Assembly: GCA_001898625.1 (NCBI GenBank)
Contig: MKUP01000006.1
Location: forward strand, 78,237-142,236
Length of the DNA: 64,000 nt
Source of the DNA: Burkholderiales bacterium 67-32
GTDB lineage: Bacteria > Pseudomonadota > Gammaproteobacteria > Burkholderiales > Burkholderiaceae_B
Reading direction: 5' to 3'
Shown here piece by piece: positions 40,042 to 50,823 of the stretch. The notes beneath the pieces are model-generated. The model was given only the letters and a program-made list of their open reading frames with translations. It ran no database searches and was not told the DNA's origin. Numbering within the stretch: the stretch's first letter is position 1; each line of letters begins with the position of its first letter. The translations under genes and the position numbers were made by a program.

Positions 40042-41496
40042 CTAGGCCAGCTTCTGCTTGAGCAGTTCGTTGACCTGCTGCGGGTTGGCCTTGCCCTTGG
40101 CGGCCTTCATCACCTGGCCGACCAGCGAGTTGAAGGCTTTTTCCTTGCCGGCCCGGTACTCGGCCACGATGGCGGGGTTGGCGGCCAGCACGTCGTCGAT
40201 CATCTGGCCGATGGCGCCGGTGTCGCTGATCTGCTTGAGCCCGCGGGCCTCGATGATGGCATCGGCGTCGCCGCCGTTCTCGCCCTGCCAGATGGCGGCG
40301 AAGACGTCGCGGGCGATCTTGTTCGAGATCGTGCCGTCGGCGATGCGTGCCAGCAGTTTGCTCAGTTGGGCGCTGGCGACGGGGCTTTGGGCGATGTCCT
40401 TTTCCTCGCGGTTCAGCGCGGCGGCCAGCTCGCCCATGACCCAGTTGGCGGCCAGCTTGGCCTGGCCGGCGGGCAGGGCCTTGGCGGTGGCCTCGAAGAA
40501 GTCGGCGGTGTCGCGGCTGCCGGTGAGTTGGGCGGCGTCGTAGGCGGGCAGGCCGTAGTCGGCCTCGAAGCGCGCGCGCTTGGCGCCGGGCAGCTCGGGC
40601 ATGTCGGCGCGCACGCGCTCGATCCAGTCCGGAGCGATGACCAGCGGCGGCAGGTCGGGATCCGGGAAGTAGCGGTAGTCGTGCGCGTCTTCCTTGGATC
40701 GCATGCTGCGGGTCTCGTCGCGGTCGGGATCGTACAGGCGGGTTTCCTGTACGACCTTGCCGCCGTCCTCGATCAGTTCGATCTGGCGCCGGATCTCGTA
40801 CTGGATGGCGCGTTCGAGAAAGCGGAACGAGTTGACGTTCTTGGTCTCGGTGCGGGTGCCGAATTCCTTCTGGCCGACCGGGCGCACGGATACGTTGGCG
40901 TCGATGCGGAACGAGCCTTCCTGCATGTTGCCGTCGCAGATGCCCAGCCAGACCACCAGCGCGTGCAGCGCCTTGGCGTAGGCCACGGCTTCCTCGGCCG
41001 AACGCATCTCGGGCTCGGACACGACTTCCAGCAGCGGGGTGCCGGCGCGGTTCAGGTCGATGCCGGTGGACTTTTCACCGTGGGGGCCGGCGAAGTCGTC
41101 GTGCAGCGACTTGCCCGCGTCCTCTTCCAGGTGGGCCCGGGTCAGGTTGATGGTCATTTCCCGTTCGCCCACGAAGAAGGTGAGCGAGCCGCCCTGCACC
41201 ACCGGGATCTCGTACTGGCTGATCTGGTAGTTCTTGGGCAGGTCGGGATAGAAGTAGTTCTTGCGGGCGAAGATGGAGCGCGGGGCGACGTGCGAGCCCA
41301 GCGCCAGGCCCAGCTTGATGGCGCGTTCGACCGCGCCCCGGTTCATGACCGGCAGCGTGCCCGGCAGCGCGAGGTCGACGGCGTTGGCCTGCATGTTGGC
41401 CGGGGCCCCGAAGCGGGTGCTGCTGCCCGAGAAGATCTTGGACGCCGTGGACAGTTGCACGTGCGTTTCCAGACCGATGACGACTTCCCAGTTCAT
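40042..41496 (-). CDS. gatB: Aspartyl/glutamyl-tRNA(Asn/Gln) amidotransferase subunit B
   Basis: This 484-residue kinase/tRNA-binding subunit activates misacylated Glu-tRNA(Gln) or Asp-tRNA(Asn) with ATP. Family blocks are [13 protein letters not shown] at the N-terminus, [42 protein letters not shown] and [11 protein letters not shown], with the YqeY-like helical tail at the C-terminus. The length is normal. It is the third gene of gatCAB, 21 bases after gatA. Confidence 0.97.
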   Translation of the reverse strand: MNWEVVIGLETHVQLSTASKIFSGSSTRFGAPANMQANAVDLALPGTLPVMNRGAVERAIKLGLALGSHVAPRSIFARKNYFYPDLPKNYQISQYEIPVVQGGSLTFFVGEREMTINLTRAHLEEDAGKSLHDDFAGPHGEKSTGIDLNRAGTPLLEVVSEPEMRSAEEAVAYAKALHALVVWLGICDGNMQEGSFRIDANVSVRPVGQKEFGTRTETKNVNSFRFLERAIQYEIRRQIELIEDGGKVVQETRLYDPDRDETRSMRSKEDAHDYRYFPDPDLPPLVIAPDWIERVRADMPELPGAKRARFEADYGLPAYDAAQLTGSRDTADFFEATAKALPAGQAKLAANWVMGELAAALNREEKDIAQSPVASAQLSKLLARIADGTISNKIARDVFAAIWQGENGGDADAIIEARGLKQISDTGAIGQMIDDVLAANPAIVAEYRAGKEKAFNSLVGQVMKAAKGKANPQQVNELLKQKLA

Positions 41497-41517
41497 ACGT
41501 TCATTCCGCTGCGGAGG

Positions 41518-43047
41518 TCACAGGCTGCCGGGGCGGCGAGTGTGCCAATCCGTGGTTCGTTGGAAAACATCGGCGATGGCCAGCAACCGGCCTTCGTCGA
41601 AATAATTGCCGATGATCTGCAGGCCGACGGGGCGCTGGCCGTGCACCGGACCCAGGCCGAAGCCGCAGGGGATGGACACCCCGGGCAGGCCCGCCAGGTT
41701 CAGGCTGAGCGTGTAGATGTCGGCCAGGTACATGGCCACCGGGTCGTCCGTCTTCTCGCCCAGGTTCCAGGCCACGGTGGGGGACACGGGGCCGACGATC
41801 ACGTCGCACTGGTCCCGCAGCGCCTTCTGGAAATCGTCCGCCACCAGCCGGCGCACCTTCTGCGCCTGCAGGTAGTAGGCGTCGTAGTAGCCGTGCGATA
41901 GCACGTAGGCGCCGGTCAGGATGCGGCGCTGCACTTCCAGGCCGAAGCCTTCGGCGCGCGAGCGGCTGGTCATGTCGGCCAGGTCGCGGTACTCGTCCGC
42001 GCGGTGGCCGTAGCGCACGCCGTCGTAGCGCGACAGGTTGCTCGAGGCCTCGGCGGGGGCGATGACGTAGTAGGCCGGGATGGACAGTTCCGTGCGTGGC
42101 AGGGAGATGTCGACCCGCTGGGCGCCCAGCGCCTCGAACTGCTGCAGCGCGGTCTCGATGGCCATGCGTACGTCGTCGGCCAGGCCGGCGCCGAAAAATT
42201 CGCGCGGGATGCCGATGCGCAGGCCGGCCAGCGGCTGGTCGCCCTGGGCCCGCGCCGCGAATGCGCCGAACGCCGCGCGCACGCGGCCGGGAGCGTTGGG
42301 CTCGGCGCCGCAGCGTTCCAGGCTGGTGGAATCGCGTTGGTCGAAGCCGGTGATGGGGTCCAGCAGTTCGAGCAGGTCGCGCGCGTGGCGGGCGATGGGG
42401 CCGCCCTGGTCCAGGCTGGAGCCGTAGGCGATCATGCCGTAGCGGGACACGGTGCCGTAGGTGGGCTTGATGCCGCTGACGCCGCACAGCGAGGCCGGCT
42501 GCCGGATCGAGCCGCCGGTGTCGGTGGCGGTGGCGCCCACGGCCAGGCCCGCGGCGACCGCGGCGGCGGAGCCGCCGGACGAGCCGCCGGGCACTGCCGC
42601 GGTGTCCCAGGGGTTGAGGACCGGGCCGTAGGCCGAGTTCTCGTTGGACGAGCCCATCGCGAACTCGTCGCAGTTGAGTTTGCCCAGGGTGACCGCGCCC
42701 GCCGCGCCCAGCCGCTCGACCACGGTGGCGTCGAACGGGCTGACGTAGTTCTTCAGCATGGCGCTGGCCGCGGTGGTGCGCCAGCCGCGGGTGACGAAGA
42801 CGTCCTTGTGGGCGATGGGGATGCCGGCCAGCGGGCCGGCCTGGCCGCCCGCCAGCGCGGTGTCGGCGGCGCGGGCCTGGGCCAGCGTCAGTTCGGGGTC
42901 CACGTGCAGGAAGGCGTTGAGCTCGTGGCGGGCGGCGATGGCGTCGAGCGCGCTCTGCGCCAGTTCGACGGCCGAGATCCGGCGTTCGTCCAGGGCCTTG
43001 CGCAGCTCGGCGATGCCGGCGAATTCGGTGTGCAGGGGTTGTGGCAT
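41518..43047 (-). CDS. gatA: Aspartyl/glutamyl-tRNA(Asn/Gln) amidotransferase subunit A
   Basis: This 509-residue amidase-signature subunit frees ammonia from glutamine for the tRNA-bound amino acid. The Ser-cisSer-Lys triad is in PIAHKDVF (Lys), [11 protein letters not shown] (cis-Ser) and [15 protein letters not shown] (Ser nucleophile region). It starts 4 bases after gatC ends. Confidence 0.97.
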   Translation of the reverse strand: MPQPLHTEFAGIAELRKALDERRISAVELAQSALDAIAARHELNAFLHVDPELTLAQARAADTALAGGQAGPLAGIPIAHKDVFVTRGWRTTAASAMLKNYVSPFDATVVERLGAAGAVTLGKLNCDEFAMGSSNENSAYGPVLNPWDTAAVPGGSSGGSAAAVAAGLAVGATATDTGGSIRQPASLCGVSGIKPTYGTVSRYGMIAYGSSLDQGGPIARHARDLLELLDPITGFDQRDSTSLERCGAEPNAPGRVRAAFGAFAARAQGDQPLAGLRIGIPREFFGAGLADDVRMAIETALQQFEALGAQRVDISLPRTELSIPAYYVIAPAEASSNLSRYDGVRYGHRADEYRDLADMTSRSRAEGFGLEVQRRILTGAYVLSHGYYDAYYLQAQKVRRLVADDFQKALRDQCDVIVGPVSPTVAWNLGEKTDDPVAMYLADIYTLSLNLAGLPGVSIPCGFGLGPVHGQRPVGLQIIGNYFDEGRLLAIADVFQRTTDWHTRRPGSL

Positions 43048-43051
43048 GGGC

Positions 43052-43360
43052 TTACTCGATGACCTTGGGCACCAGGAACAGGCCGTCCTGGACGGCCGGG
43101 GCGTTGGCCAGCAGGGCGTCGCGCGATTCGGCGGTGGCCGGTTCGGTGGCGGCGTCCTCGCGCAGGCGCAGGACCACGTCCTCGATGGCCGAGATGGGGT
43201 GGGTGAGCGGTTCCACGCCCTGGGTGTCGACCGCCTGCAATTGCTCGATCAGGCCGAAGATGCCGTTCAGGTCCTTCAGGACGCGGGCCTGGGTGTCGCC
43301 CGCAAGTTCGAGACGGGCCAGCCGCGCGATGCGCGTGACGTCGGTTTCGGTAAGCGCCAT
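43052..43360 (-). CDS. gatC: Aspartyl/glutamyl-tRNA(Asn/Gln) amidotransferase subunit C
   Basis: A 102-residue clamp subunit that wraps GatA and GatB. It shows the typical text [10 protein letters not shown] near the start and VEPLTHPI in the middle, and ends LVPKVIE. It leads the gat operon and is divergent from mreB across a 213-base AT-richer gap that should hold both promoters. Confidence 0.95.
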   Translation of the reverse strand: MALTETDVTRIARLARLELAGDTQARVLKDLNGIFGLIEQLQAVDTQGVEPLTHPISAIEDVVLRLREDAATEPATAESRDALLANAPAVQDGLFLVPKVIE

Positions 43361-43498
43361 GGCAGTGTGATGGAAAGGCGGCGAAACGGCGTCGGACGGG
43401 GCTGGTGCGCGCTTCGGGGCCGGGTGGGTCGTAGCACTGCTTCGAAGACCGCAGAATCGAGAATAATGCAGAACTTTGATGCAGTTTCAGGGTATTGA

Positions 43499-44617
<1,119 letters not shown>

Positions 44618-44641
44618 TCTTTCTCGTGGTTGCCATCGCGA

Positions 44642-44683
44642 CGGGGCGAAGCGGCTGACAAGCGGTTCGCCCCGGTCTTTTTT
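44642..44683 (+). terminator. Intrinsic terminator between mreB and mreC
   Basis: CGGGGCGAA (44642-44650) pairs perfectly with TTCGCCCCG (44666-44674); the 15-base intervening segment can itself fold partly. GTCTTTTTTCC follows. It lies 24 bases after the mreB stop and 45 before mreC, so mreB may be expressed in excess of mreCD-mrdAB. Confidence 0.85.
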
Positions 44684-44727
44684 CCTCGGGACCTGTCCCG
44701 GCATCGCCGGACGCTGGACCAACCTCC

Positions 44728-45660
44728 ATGCAATACAGTCCACCGTCGTTTTTCAAGCAGGGGCCGCCGGCCTTGGTCCGGCTGGCGTTCTTCGTTTTCC
44801 TGTCCCTGGTCATGCTGGTGGTCGACACTCGCATGCGGGCGCTCGACGCCTTGCGCGAAGCGGTCAGCGTGGTCCTGTACCCGTTCCAGCGCGTCATGCT
44901 GCTGCCCCGGGACGGCGTGCGCTACGTGGCCGATTTCTTCGAGGTCAACAGCAGCGTCCAGCAGGAAATCGAGCTGATGCGCCGCCAGCGCATCGAGATG
45001 GCCCAATCGACCGCCCAGGCCGCGCAACTGGCTTCCGAGAACGCCCAGTTGCGCCGGCTGCTGGGCGCCAGCGAACGCGTCCCGGCCCCCGCCGTCCTGG
45101 TGCAGGTGCTGTACGAGTCGCGCGACGCGTTCTCGCGCCGGCTCATCATCGACAAGGGCAGCCACTACGGCATCATCGCCGGCATGCCGGTCATCGACGA
45201 CGGCGGCGTGGTGGGGCAGGTGGTGCGCACTTCGCCCATGACCTCCGAGGTCGCACTGCTGACCGACCGCGTGCAGTCCATTCCCATCCAGGTGCTGCGC
45301 AACGGCTTGCGCGGCATCACGTCCGGCGGCGAGATCCCGGGCCGGCTGGGCTTGCGGTTCATGGCGTCCGACGCCGACATCCAGGTGGGCGACACCCTGG
45401 TCACCAGCGGCCTGGACGGCATCTATCCCGAGGGCCTGCCGGTGGCCACGGTCGAATCGGTCGAGCGCGACGCCAGTTCCGGCTTCGCCCGCATCCTGTG
45501 CAAGCCGGTGGCGGGCGTGGAGCGCTACCGGCATTTCCTGGTGCTGCAGACCATCAAGCCGGAACTTGCCGGCGTGTCGGGAGACGAATCCTCCAAGAGC
45601 GAATCGTCCAAGCTGTCGCCCCAGTCATCCATAACGCCACGCGCTACTCCCAGCCGATGA
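44728..45660 (+). CDS. mreC: Rod shape-determining protein MreC
   Basis: A 310-residue bitopic membrane protein. The transmembrane helix (LVRLAFFVFLSLVMLVV) is near residue 15, a coiled coil near 70-110 carries SVQQEIELMRRQRIEMAQST, and two beta barrels follow (VDKGSHYGIIAGMPV-like IDKGSHYGI). A Ser/Lys-rich tail (SSKSESSKLSPQS) closes it. MreC links MreB/RodZ to PBP2 in the elongasome. The downstream gap holds repeat copy C. Confidence 0.96.
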   Translation: MQYSPPSFFKQGPPALVRLAFFVFLSLVMLVVDTRMRALDALREAVSVVLYPFQRVMLLPRDGVRYVADFFEVNSSVQQEIELMRRQRIEMAQSTAQAAQLASENAQLRRLLGASERVPAPAVLVQVLYESRDAFSRRLIIDKGSHYGIIAGMPVIDDGGVVGQVVRTSPMTSEVALLTDRVQSIPIQVLRNGLRGITSGGEIPGRLGLRFMASDADIQVGDTLVTSGLDGIYPEGLPVATVESVERDASSGFARILCKPVAGVERYRHFLVLQTIKPELAGVSGDESSKSESSKLSPQSSITPRATPSR

Positions 45661-45686
45661 AAGCAGATCTCCTCATCCAGGGCACA

Positions 45687-45757
45687 GTGGATCCGGCTTT
45701 GCCGGTCCACCCGTGCCGCCCCCTGGGGGGCGCGCGTCAGCGCGTAGGGGGGGGCTT
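45687..45757 (+). repeat. 70-bp GC-rich palindromic intergenic element, copy C, in the mreC-mreD junction
   Basis: Copy C starts GTGGATCC, has a one-base variant dyad (GGATCCGGCTTTGCCGGTCC), then GCCCCCTGGGGGGC, a diverged GCGCGTCAGCGCG hairpin and a G-run ending three bases before the mreD start. It shares layout with copies at 1593 and 27192. Its G-run may serve as the mreD ribosome-binding site, so a mobile-looking repeat has been built into an essential operon. Confidence 0.78.
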
Positions 45758-45760
45758 CCG

Positions 45761-46303
45761 TTGAAAGCCCCTTCGACACTGCCGCGTTCCCGGGTCCCGA
45801 CTGAACACCTGCTGCTGCCGGTCGAACCCCGGTTCATCTGGCTCACGCTGTTCCTGGCCTGGCTGCTCAACCTGCTGCCCTGGGGCCAGGTGGGCGGCAT
45901 TCCCGATGCGCTGGCGATCTGCCTGGTATTCTGGAGCGTCCACGAGCCCCGGCGCGTGGGCATGCTGACCGCTTTCATCTTCGGCATCCTGATGGACGTG
46001 CACGGATCGGCCCGCCTGGGTGAACATGCGCTGTCCTACACCCTGATGGTCTACCTGGCGCTGCTGATGCACCGGCGGCTGTCGTGGTTCTCGCCCTGGC
46101 TGCAGGCCTTGCACGTGCTGCCGGTTTTTTTCGTCTCCGAACTCACGGTATTCTCTATCCGCGGCTGGCTCGACGGCACCTGGCCCGGCTGGTGGTGGGG
46201 GCTGAACAGCGTGATCTCGGCCCTGCTGTGGCCGCTGGCGGGCTGGATCCTGCAAGCTCCCCAGCGTAGGGCGGTGGATCCCGACGACACGCGGCCCATC
46301 TAG
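45761..46303 (+). CDS. mreD: Rod shape-determining protein MreD
   Basis: A 180-residue inner-membrane protein with about five hydrophobic segments (FIWLTLFLAWLLNLLPWGQV, ALAICLVFWSVHE, MLTAFIFGILMDV, ALSYTLMVYLALLMHRR). The HxxLGxHAL-like GEHALSY and FGILMDVHGSARLG are typical. No ATG fits: the best start is TTG at 45761 just after a G-run; a GTG at 45713 inside the repeat would add 16 non-family residues. Acts with MreC in wall elongation. Confidence 0.9.
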   Translation: MKAPSTLPRSRVPTEHLLLPVEPRFIWLTLFLAWLLNLLPWGQVGGIPDALAICLVFWSVHEPRRVGMLTAFIFGILMDVHGSARLGEHALSYTLMVYLALLMHRRLSWFSPWLQALHVLPVFFVSELTVFSIRGWLDGTWPGWWWGLNSVISALLWPLAGWILQAPQRRAVDPDDTRPI

Positions 46304-46347
46304 GTTCCGTCCACGCCAGGCCAGCCACCGGCTCCTCGTAACACCGT

Positions 46348-46370
46348 CCGGCCCCACAGGGGCCGGGTTT
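46348..46370 (+). terminator. Hairpin between mreD and mrdA (weak terminator or processing site)
   Basis: CCGGCCCC (46348-46355) and GGGGCCGG (46359-46366) are perfect arms on a 3-base loop, followed by only GTTT. With such a short T run it may pause polymerase rather than stop it. Confidence 0.45.
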
Positions 46371-46379
46371 CCGCAGCAC

Positions 46380-48281
46380 ATGACCGAACTCAAGAATACC
46401 GAGCGCGAACTCCAGCATTTCCGCCTGCGCCTGCTGGTGGCGGTGGGGCTCGTTCTCGTCTGCTTCGGTCTGCTCGGGTCCCGGTTCTGGTACCTGCAGG
46501 TCGCCAACCACGACGCCTATGCCGCGCGGGCCGAACAGAACCGCATCTCGGTCGTGCCCATCACGCCCCACCGGGGCATCGTCGTGGACCGCAACGGCGC
46601 GATGCTGGCCCGCAATTACTCGGCCTACACGCTGGAAATCACGCCCTCCAAGGCGGGCAAGCTGGACGAGACCATCGAGCAGCTGAGTGGGGTGGTGAAC
46701 ATCGATGCCCGCGACCGCCGCCGTTTCCGCCAACTGCTGGGCGAGTCGCGGCGGTTCGAGAGTCTGCCCATCCGCAGCCGCCTGACCGACGAGGAAGTCG
46801 CCCGTTTCGCCGCCCAGGCCTACCGCTTTCCCGGAGTGGAGATCCGCGCGCGGCTGCTGCGCAACTACCCGCAAGGCGAGGCCGCGGCGCACGTGATCGG
46901 CTACATAGGGCGGATTTCGCAGCGTGATATAGGAAGGTTGGAGGAAGATGGCACTATTTCCAACTACCGGGGCACGGACTACATAGGCAAGGAAGGCCTG
47001 GAAAAGTCCTACGAGGCCGTCCTGCACGGCAAGACCGGGGTCGAGGAAGTCGAGGTGACCGCCTCGGGCCGCGCGGTGCGCACTCTGTCGCGCACGCCGC
47101 CCGTTTCGGGCAAGAACCTGATCCTTTCCATCGACGTCGAGCTGCAGAAGATCGCCGAGACGGCGTTCGGCAACCGGCGGGGCGCGCTGGTGGCGATCGA
47201 GCCGTCCACGGGCGACATCCTGGCCTTCGTCTCCCGCCCGTCGTTCGATCCCAACCTGTTCGTCGACGGCATCGACGTGGACAACTGGAAGGCGCTGAAC
47301 GAATCGCCCGATCGCCCGCTGATCAACCGGCCGCTGTACGGCACCTATCCCATCGGCTCCACCTACAAGCCCTTCATGGCGCTGGCCGGGCTGGAACTGG
47401 GCAAGCGGACCTTCACCGGCACCATGTACGACCCCGGCTATTTCGAGTTCGGCGACCGGCGCTACCGCAACTCCGGCGAACGGGCCTACGGCACGATAGA
47501 CATGCGCCGCGCGCTGGAAGTCTCGTCCGACACCTACTTCTATTCGCTGGCCGCCGACCTGGGCGTGGATGCCATCCACGATTTCATGAAGCCCTTCGGC
47601 TTCGGCCAGATCACCGGCATCGACCTGGGTGGCGAGAAGACCGGGATCCTGCCGTCCACCGCCTGGAAGCGGCGGGCCTATTCCAAGCCCGAGCAGCAGC
47701 GCTGGTACGCGGGCGAGACCATCTCCATCGGCGTGGGCCAGGGCTACAACGCCTTCACGCTGCTGCAACTGGCCCAGGCCACCTCGGTGCTGGCCAACGA
47801 CGGCGTCTACATGAAGCCCCACCTGGTCAAGTCCTTGCAGGACAGCGCCACCGGCGAACAGACCCTGACCGTTCCGCACGAGAGCTACCGCATCCCGCTC
47901 AAGCCCGAGAACATCAAGATGATCAAGCAGGCCATGGCTTCGGTCACGCGCAGCGGCACGGCGGCGCGAGCCTTCGCCGGCGCGCCCTACGTCGCGGCGG
48001 GCAAGACCGGCACGGCGCAGGTCTACAGCCTGCGTACGGGTGAACGCTACAACGCCAACCGCATCGACGAGCGGCTGCGCGACCACGCCCTGTTCATGGC
48101 GTTCGCGCCGCTGGACCATCCGCGCATCGCGGTGGCCCTGATCGTCGAGAACGCCGGCTGGGGCGCCACGGTGGCCGCGCCCGTGGCGCGCCAGGTATTC
48201 GACTTCTGGCTCCTGGGCAAGCGTCCAGGCGGGCCCGTGCCCGACACGCCACCCCAACCTGTGGAGGCTTCCGGTGATTGA
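46380..48281 (+). CDS. mrdA: Penicillin-binding protein 2 (elongasome transpeptidase)
   Basis: A 633-residue class B PBP, anchored by an N-terminal helix (LLVAVGLVLVCFGLLGS) with a periplasmic transpeptidase. The nucleophile motif is S327-T-Y-K330 (GSTYKPF), the second motif S-S-D near 382 (PBP2 uses SxD), and the third KTGT in AAGKTGTAQV. The pedestal domain RGIVVDRNG is present. Beta-lactams such as mecillinam target this protein family. The rodA start overlaps its 3' end by 8 bases. Confidence 0.97.
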   Translation: MTELKNTERELQHFRLRLLVAVGLVLVCFGLLGSRFWYLQVANHDAYAARAEQNRISVVPITPHRGIVVDRNGAMLARNYSAYTLEITPSKAGKLDETIEQLSGVVNIDARDRRRFRQLLGESRRFESLPIRSRLTDEEVARFAAQAYRFPGVEIRARLLRNYPQGEAAAHVIGYIGRISQRDIGRLEEDGTISNYRGTDYIGKEGLEKSYEAVLHGKTGVEEVEVTASGRAVRTLSRTPPVSGKNLILSIDVELQKIAETAFGNRRGALVAIEPSTGDILAFVSRPSFDPNLFVDGIDVDNWKALNESPDRPLINRPLYGTYPIGSTYKPFMALAGLELGKRTFTGTMYDPGYFEFGDRRYRNSGERAYGTIDMRRALEVSSDTYFYSLAADLGVDAIHDFMKPFGFGQITGIDLGGEKTGILPSTAWKRRAYSKPEQQRWYAGETISIGVGQGYNAFTLLQLAQATSVLANDGVYMKPHLVKSLQDSATGEQTLTVPHESYRIPLKPENIKMIKQAMASVTRSGTAARAFAGAPYVAAGKTGTAQVYSLRTGERYNANRIDERLRDHALFMAFAPLDHPRIAVALIVENAGWGATVAAPVARQVFDFWLLGKRPGGPVPDTPPQPVEASGD

Positions 48282-49440
48282 TGGACCGGGCCTGTTCAAC
48301 CGCCTGACCTGGCGCACCGTCATGCTGCGCACCGTCGCGGTGTTCGATGCTCCCATGCTGCTGATCCTGATGGCCCTGGCCGGCATCGGGCTGATGTCCA
48401 TGTACTCGGCCGGAGGCGGCTTCGACGGCCGTTTCGCCGACCAGCTACGCAACTACGGCATCGCGCTGCTGGCGATGTGGCTGCTGGCGCAACTCTCGCC
48501 CCAGACGCTGATGCGGCTGGCAGTGCCGGTCTACCTGGTGGGGCTGGTGCTGCTGTTCGGCGTGGAGTTCGCCGGCGAAACCAGCAAGGGCGCCACGCGT
48601 TGGCTGAACCTGGGCTTCACCCGCATCCAGCCTTCCGAGGTGATGAAGATCGCCGTGCCCATGATGCTGGCCTGGTACTTCCACAAGCACCAGGGCACCC
48701 TGCGGATACGCGACTTCATCGTGGCCGCGGTGCTGATGCTGGCGCCGTTCTCGCTGATCGTGCTGCAGCCCGACCTCGGCACCGCGCTGCTGGTGTTCGG
48801 CGCGGGGTTCTTCGTGCTGTTCTTCGCCGGCCTGTCGTTCCGCCTGCTGGTGCCCATCACGCTGGTAAGCGTGATCGCGCTGGGAACCCTGGTCTCGCTG
48901 GAGGACACGCTGTGCACGGACGGCCTGGACTGGGTCGTGCTGCACGACTACCAGAAGCACCGCGTCTGCACCTTGCTGAATCCCGCCTCAGATCCGCTGG
49001 GCAAGGGCTTCCACACCATACAGTCGGCCATCGCGGTCGGTTCGGGCGGGATGCTGGGCAAGGGCTACATGCAGGGCACGCAGACCCATCTCGATTTCAT
49101 TCCCGAGCGCACTACCGATTTCATCTTCGCGGTCTTCGCCGAAGAATTCGGCTTCGTCGGCAACCTGCTGCTGCTGTTCCTGTACCTGCTGCTGCTGGCC
49201 CGGGGGCTGACCATCGCCGCGAACGCCCCGTCGGTCTTCTCGCGCCTGCTGTCGGGGGCGCTGACCATGGTGTTCTTCGTCTATGCCTTCGTGAACATGG
49301 GCATGGTCAGCGGGATCCTGCCCGTGGTGGGCGTGCCGCTGCCCTTCATGAGCTACGGAGGCACGGCGCTGCTGACGCTGGGATGCGCGGCGGGCATCCT
49401 GATGGGGATACAGCGGCACCGGGCGCTGGTGCAGAGCTAG
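48274..49440 (+). CDS. rodA: Rod shape-determining SEDS glycosyltransferase RodA
   Basis: A 388-residue, ten-helix SEDS protein that polymerises lipid II together with PBP2. Family text is LMSMYSAG, GIALLAMWLLAQL, LQPDLGTALLV (conserved Asp region), GKGYMQGTQTHLDFIPERTT and LPFMSYGGTALLTLG. It starts at a GTG inside the mrdA end, indicating coupled translation. It ends 10 bases from the convergent NIPSNAP gene, which closes the conserved block. Confidence 0.97.
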   Translation: MIDGPGLFNRLTWRTVMLRTVAVFDAPMLLILMALAGIGLMSMYSAGGGFDGRFADQLRNYGIALLAMWLLAQLSPQTLMRLAVPVYLVGLVLLFGVEFAGETSKGATRWLNLGFTRIQPSEVMKIAVPMMLAWYFHKHQGTLRIRDFIVAAVLMLAPFSLIVLQPDLGTALLVFGAGFFVLFFAGLSFRLLVPITLVSVIALGTLVSLEDTLCTDGLDWVVLHDYQKHRVCTLLNPASDPLGKGFHTIQSAIAVGSGGMLGKGYMQGTQTHLDFIPERTTDFIFAVFAEEFGFVGNLLLLFLYLLLLARGLTIAANAPSVFSRLLSGALTMVFFVYAFVNMGMVSGILPVVGVPLPFMSYGGTALLTLGCAAGILMGIQRHRALVQS

Positions 49441-49450
49441 CGGCGCACCC

Positions 49451-49780
49451 CTAGTCCTTCGGCAGCGCGGGCTGGGGCGAGAACGGCGCCACGTTCATGA
49501 TCTTCACTTCCTGGGCCACGAACGACCCTCGGTTCATCTGCCTGAACGCGGCCCACTCGGGATCCGCCTCCAGCCGCTCGCGGCGCCGTTCGCGGTCGGC
49601 CAGGCTGGCGTAGGCCCAGATGTGGACGACCTGGTTCAACGGACCGATCTCGCTCACGTAGAAGCCGACCAGCCCGCCCAGGTGCCGCATCTGCACGGGC
49701 AGGCCGTGCGCGCGGTAGCGCTGCAGGTAGTCGTCCATGGTGCCGTGCTTGAGCGTGTAGGTGCGGTGCTCGACGATCAT
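49451..49780 (-). CDS. NIPSNAP family protein
   Basis: A 109-residue ferredoxin-like-fold protein. It opens with MIVEHRTYTLKHGTMDDYLQ and has HIWAYASLADRERRRERLEAD, which mark NIPSNAP domains. Small NIPSNAP proteins often sit in catabolic operons, but their reaction is unsettled. It is the third gene after SMP-30 and Bug, starting 22 bases past the Bug stop. Confidence 0.85.
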   Translation of the reverse strand: MIVEHRTYTLKHGTMDDYLQRYRAHGLPVQMRHLGGLVGFYVSEIGPLNQVVHIWAYASLADRERRRERLEADPEWAAFRQMNRGSFVAQEVKIMNVAPFSPQPALPKD

Positions 49781-49802
49781 GCGGGGGTTCCTCGTGTTTC
49801 CG

Positions 49803-50750
49803 CTAGGGCTGGACCTGGATGCCGGTCTTCTTCAGGAAGGGGATCCAGCGATCGAAGTCGCTGGCCAGCTTGGCCTTGAATTCCTCGGTGTTCATCGGTC
49901 CGTTCAAGCCCATGCCGCCGAGTCGCTCGGATATCTCCGGCGAGCGGACCACTTTCAGGATGGCCTGTTCCAACTGGCCGCGGGTGGCCGCGGGCGTGCC
50001 GGCCGGCGCCAGGATGCCGTAGGCGTTGCTCATCTGCAGGTCCGGATAGCCGGCCTCGACCGAGGTCGGCACGTCGGGCAACTGCTTGGAGCGCTGCGTA
50101 TCGAACAGCACCAGGCCGCGCACCTTGCCCTCGCGCACATAGGGCGCGAGGATGGTGACGTCGGCATTCAACGCGTCGATCTGGCCGGCCAGCAGGTCGG
50201 CGATGGCCGGGGCCGCGCCGCGATAGGGGACGTGCAGCATCTTCGAGCCGGTGTAGACGTTCACCATTTCGCCGCCTATGTGCATGGTGGAGCCGACGCC
50301 GGACGAACCGTAACTGATGCGCGCCCCGGACTTGGACTTGTCCACCAGCTCGCGCAGCGTGCGCACGCCCAGGTCGGGGCGGGCGATCATCAGGGTCTGG
50401 ACCTGGCCGATCAGCGCCACGGGCTCCAGGTCCTTGCGCGGATCGTAGGGCAACTGCGTCATCGTGCCCGCCGACATCACGTAGCCCGAGGTCGCCACCA
50501 GCAGCGTCGAGCCGTCGGCGGGCGACTTGGCGACGTAGTTCGCGCCGACCACGCCGCCCGCGCCGCCGCGGTTCTCGACCACCACGGTCTTGCCCAGCGC
50601 GGCCGTCAGGCCGGGCGCGATGATGCGTGCGACCTGGTCCACCGGACCGCCGGCGGCGAAGGGCACCACCAGCTTGACGACGTCGGCCGCGAGCGAGGGA
50701 GCCGAGACGGCGCATGACAGCAGGAACAGCAAGCTTCGAACTCGTTGCAT
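49803..50750 (-). CDS. Bug family substrate-binding protein
   Basis: A 315-residue receptor with signal MQRVRSLLFLLSCAVSAPSL ending AAD. The mature strand VVKLVVPFAAGGPVDQVARI and VVVENRGGAGGVVG follow. GGAGA precedes the ATG at 50750; an ATG five codons upstream is possible. It lies between the SMP-30 lactonase and NIPSNAP genes, so the ligand is probably a sugar acid or lactone-forming hydroxy acid (inference). Confidence 0.88.
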   Translation of the reverse strand: MQRVRSLLFLLSCAVSAPSLAADVVKLVVPFAAGGPVDQVARIIAPGLTAALGKTVVVENRGGAGGVVGANYVAKSPADGSTLLVATSGYVMSAGTMTQLPYDPRKDLEPVALIGQVQTLMIARPDLGVRTLRELVDKSKSGARISYGSSGVGSTMHIGGEMVNVYTGSKMLHVPYRGAAPAIADLLAGQIDALNADVTILAPYVREGKVRGLVLFDTQRSKQLPDVPTSVEAGYPDLQMSNAYGILAPAGTPAATRGQLEQAILKVVRSPEISERLGGMGLNGPMNTEEFKAKLASDFDRWIPFLKKTGIQVQP

Positions 50751-50823
50751 GAAGATCTCCTCCATGGCGCTGCGCCATGGTCGTGGACGACGCGGAGCGG
50801 ATGCTGGAACCGGGGTGCCGCGT

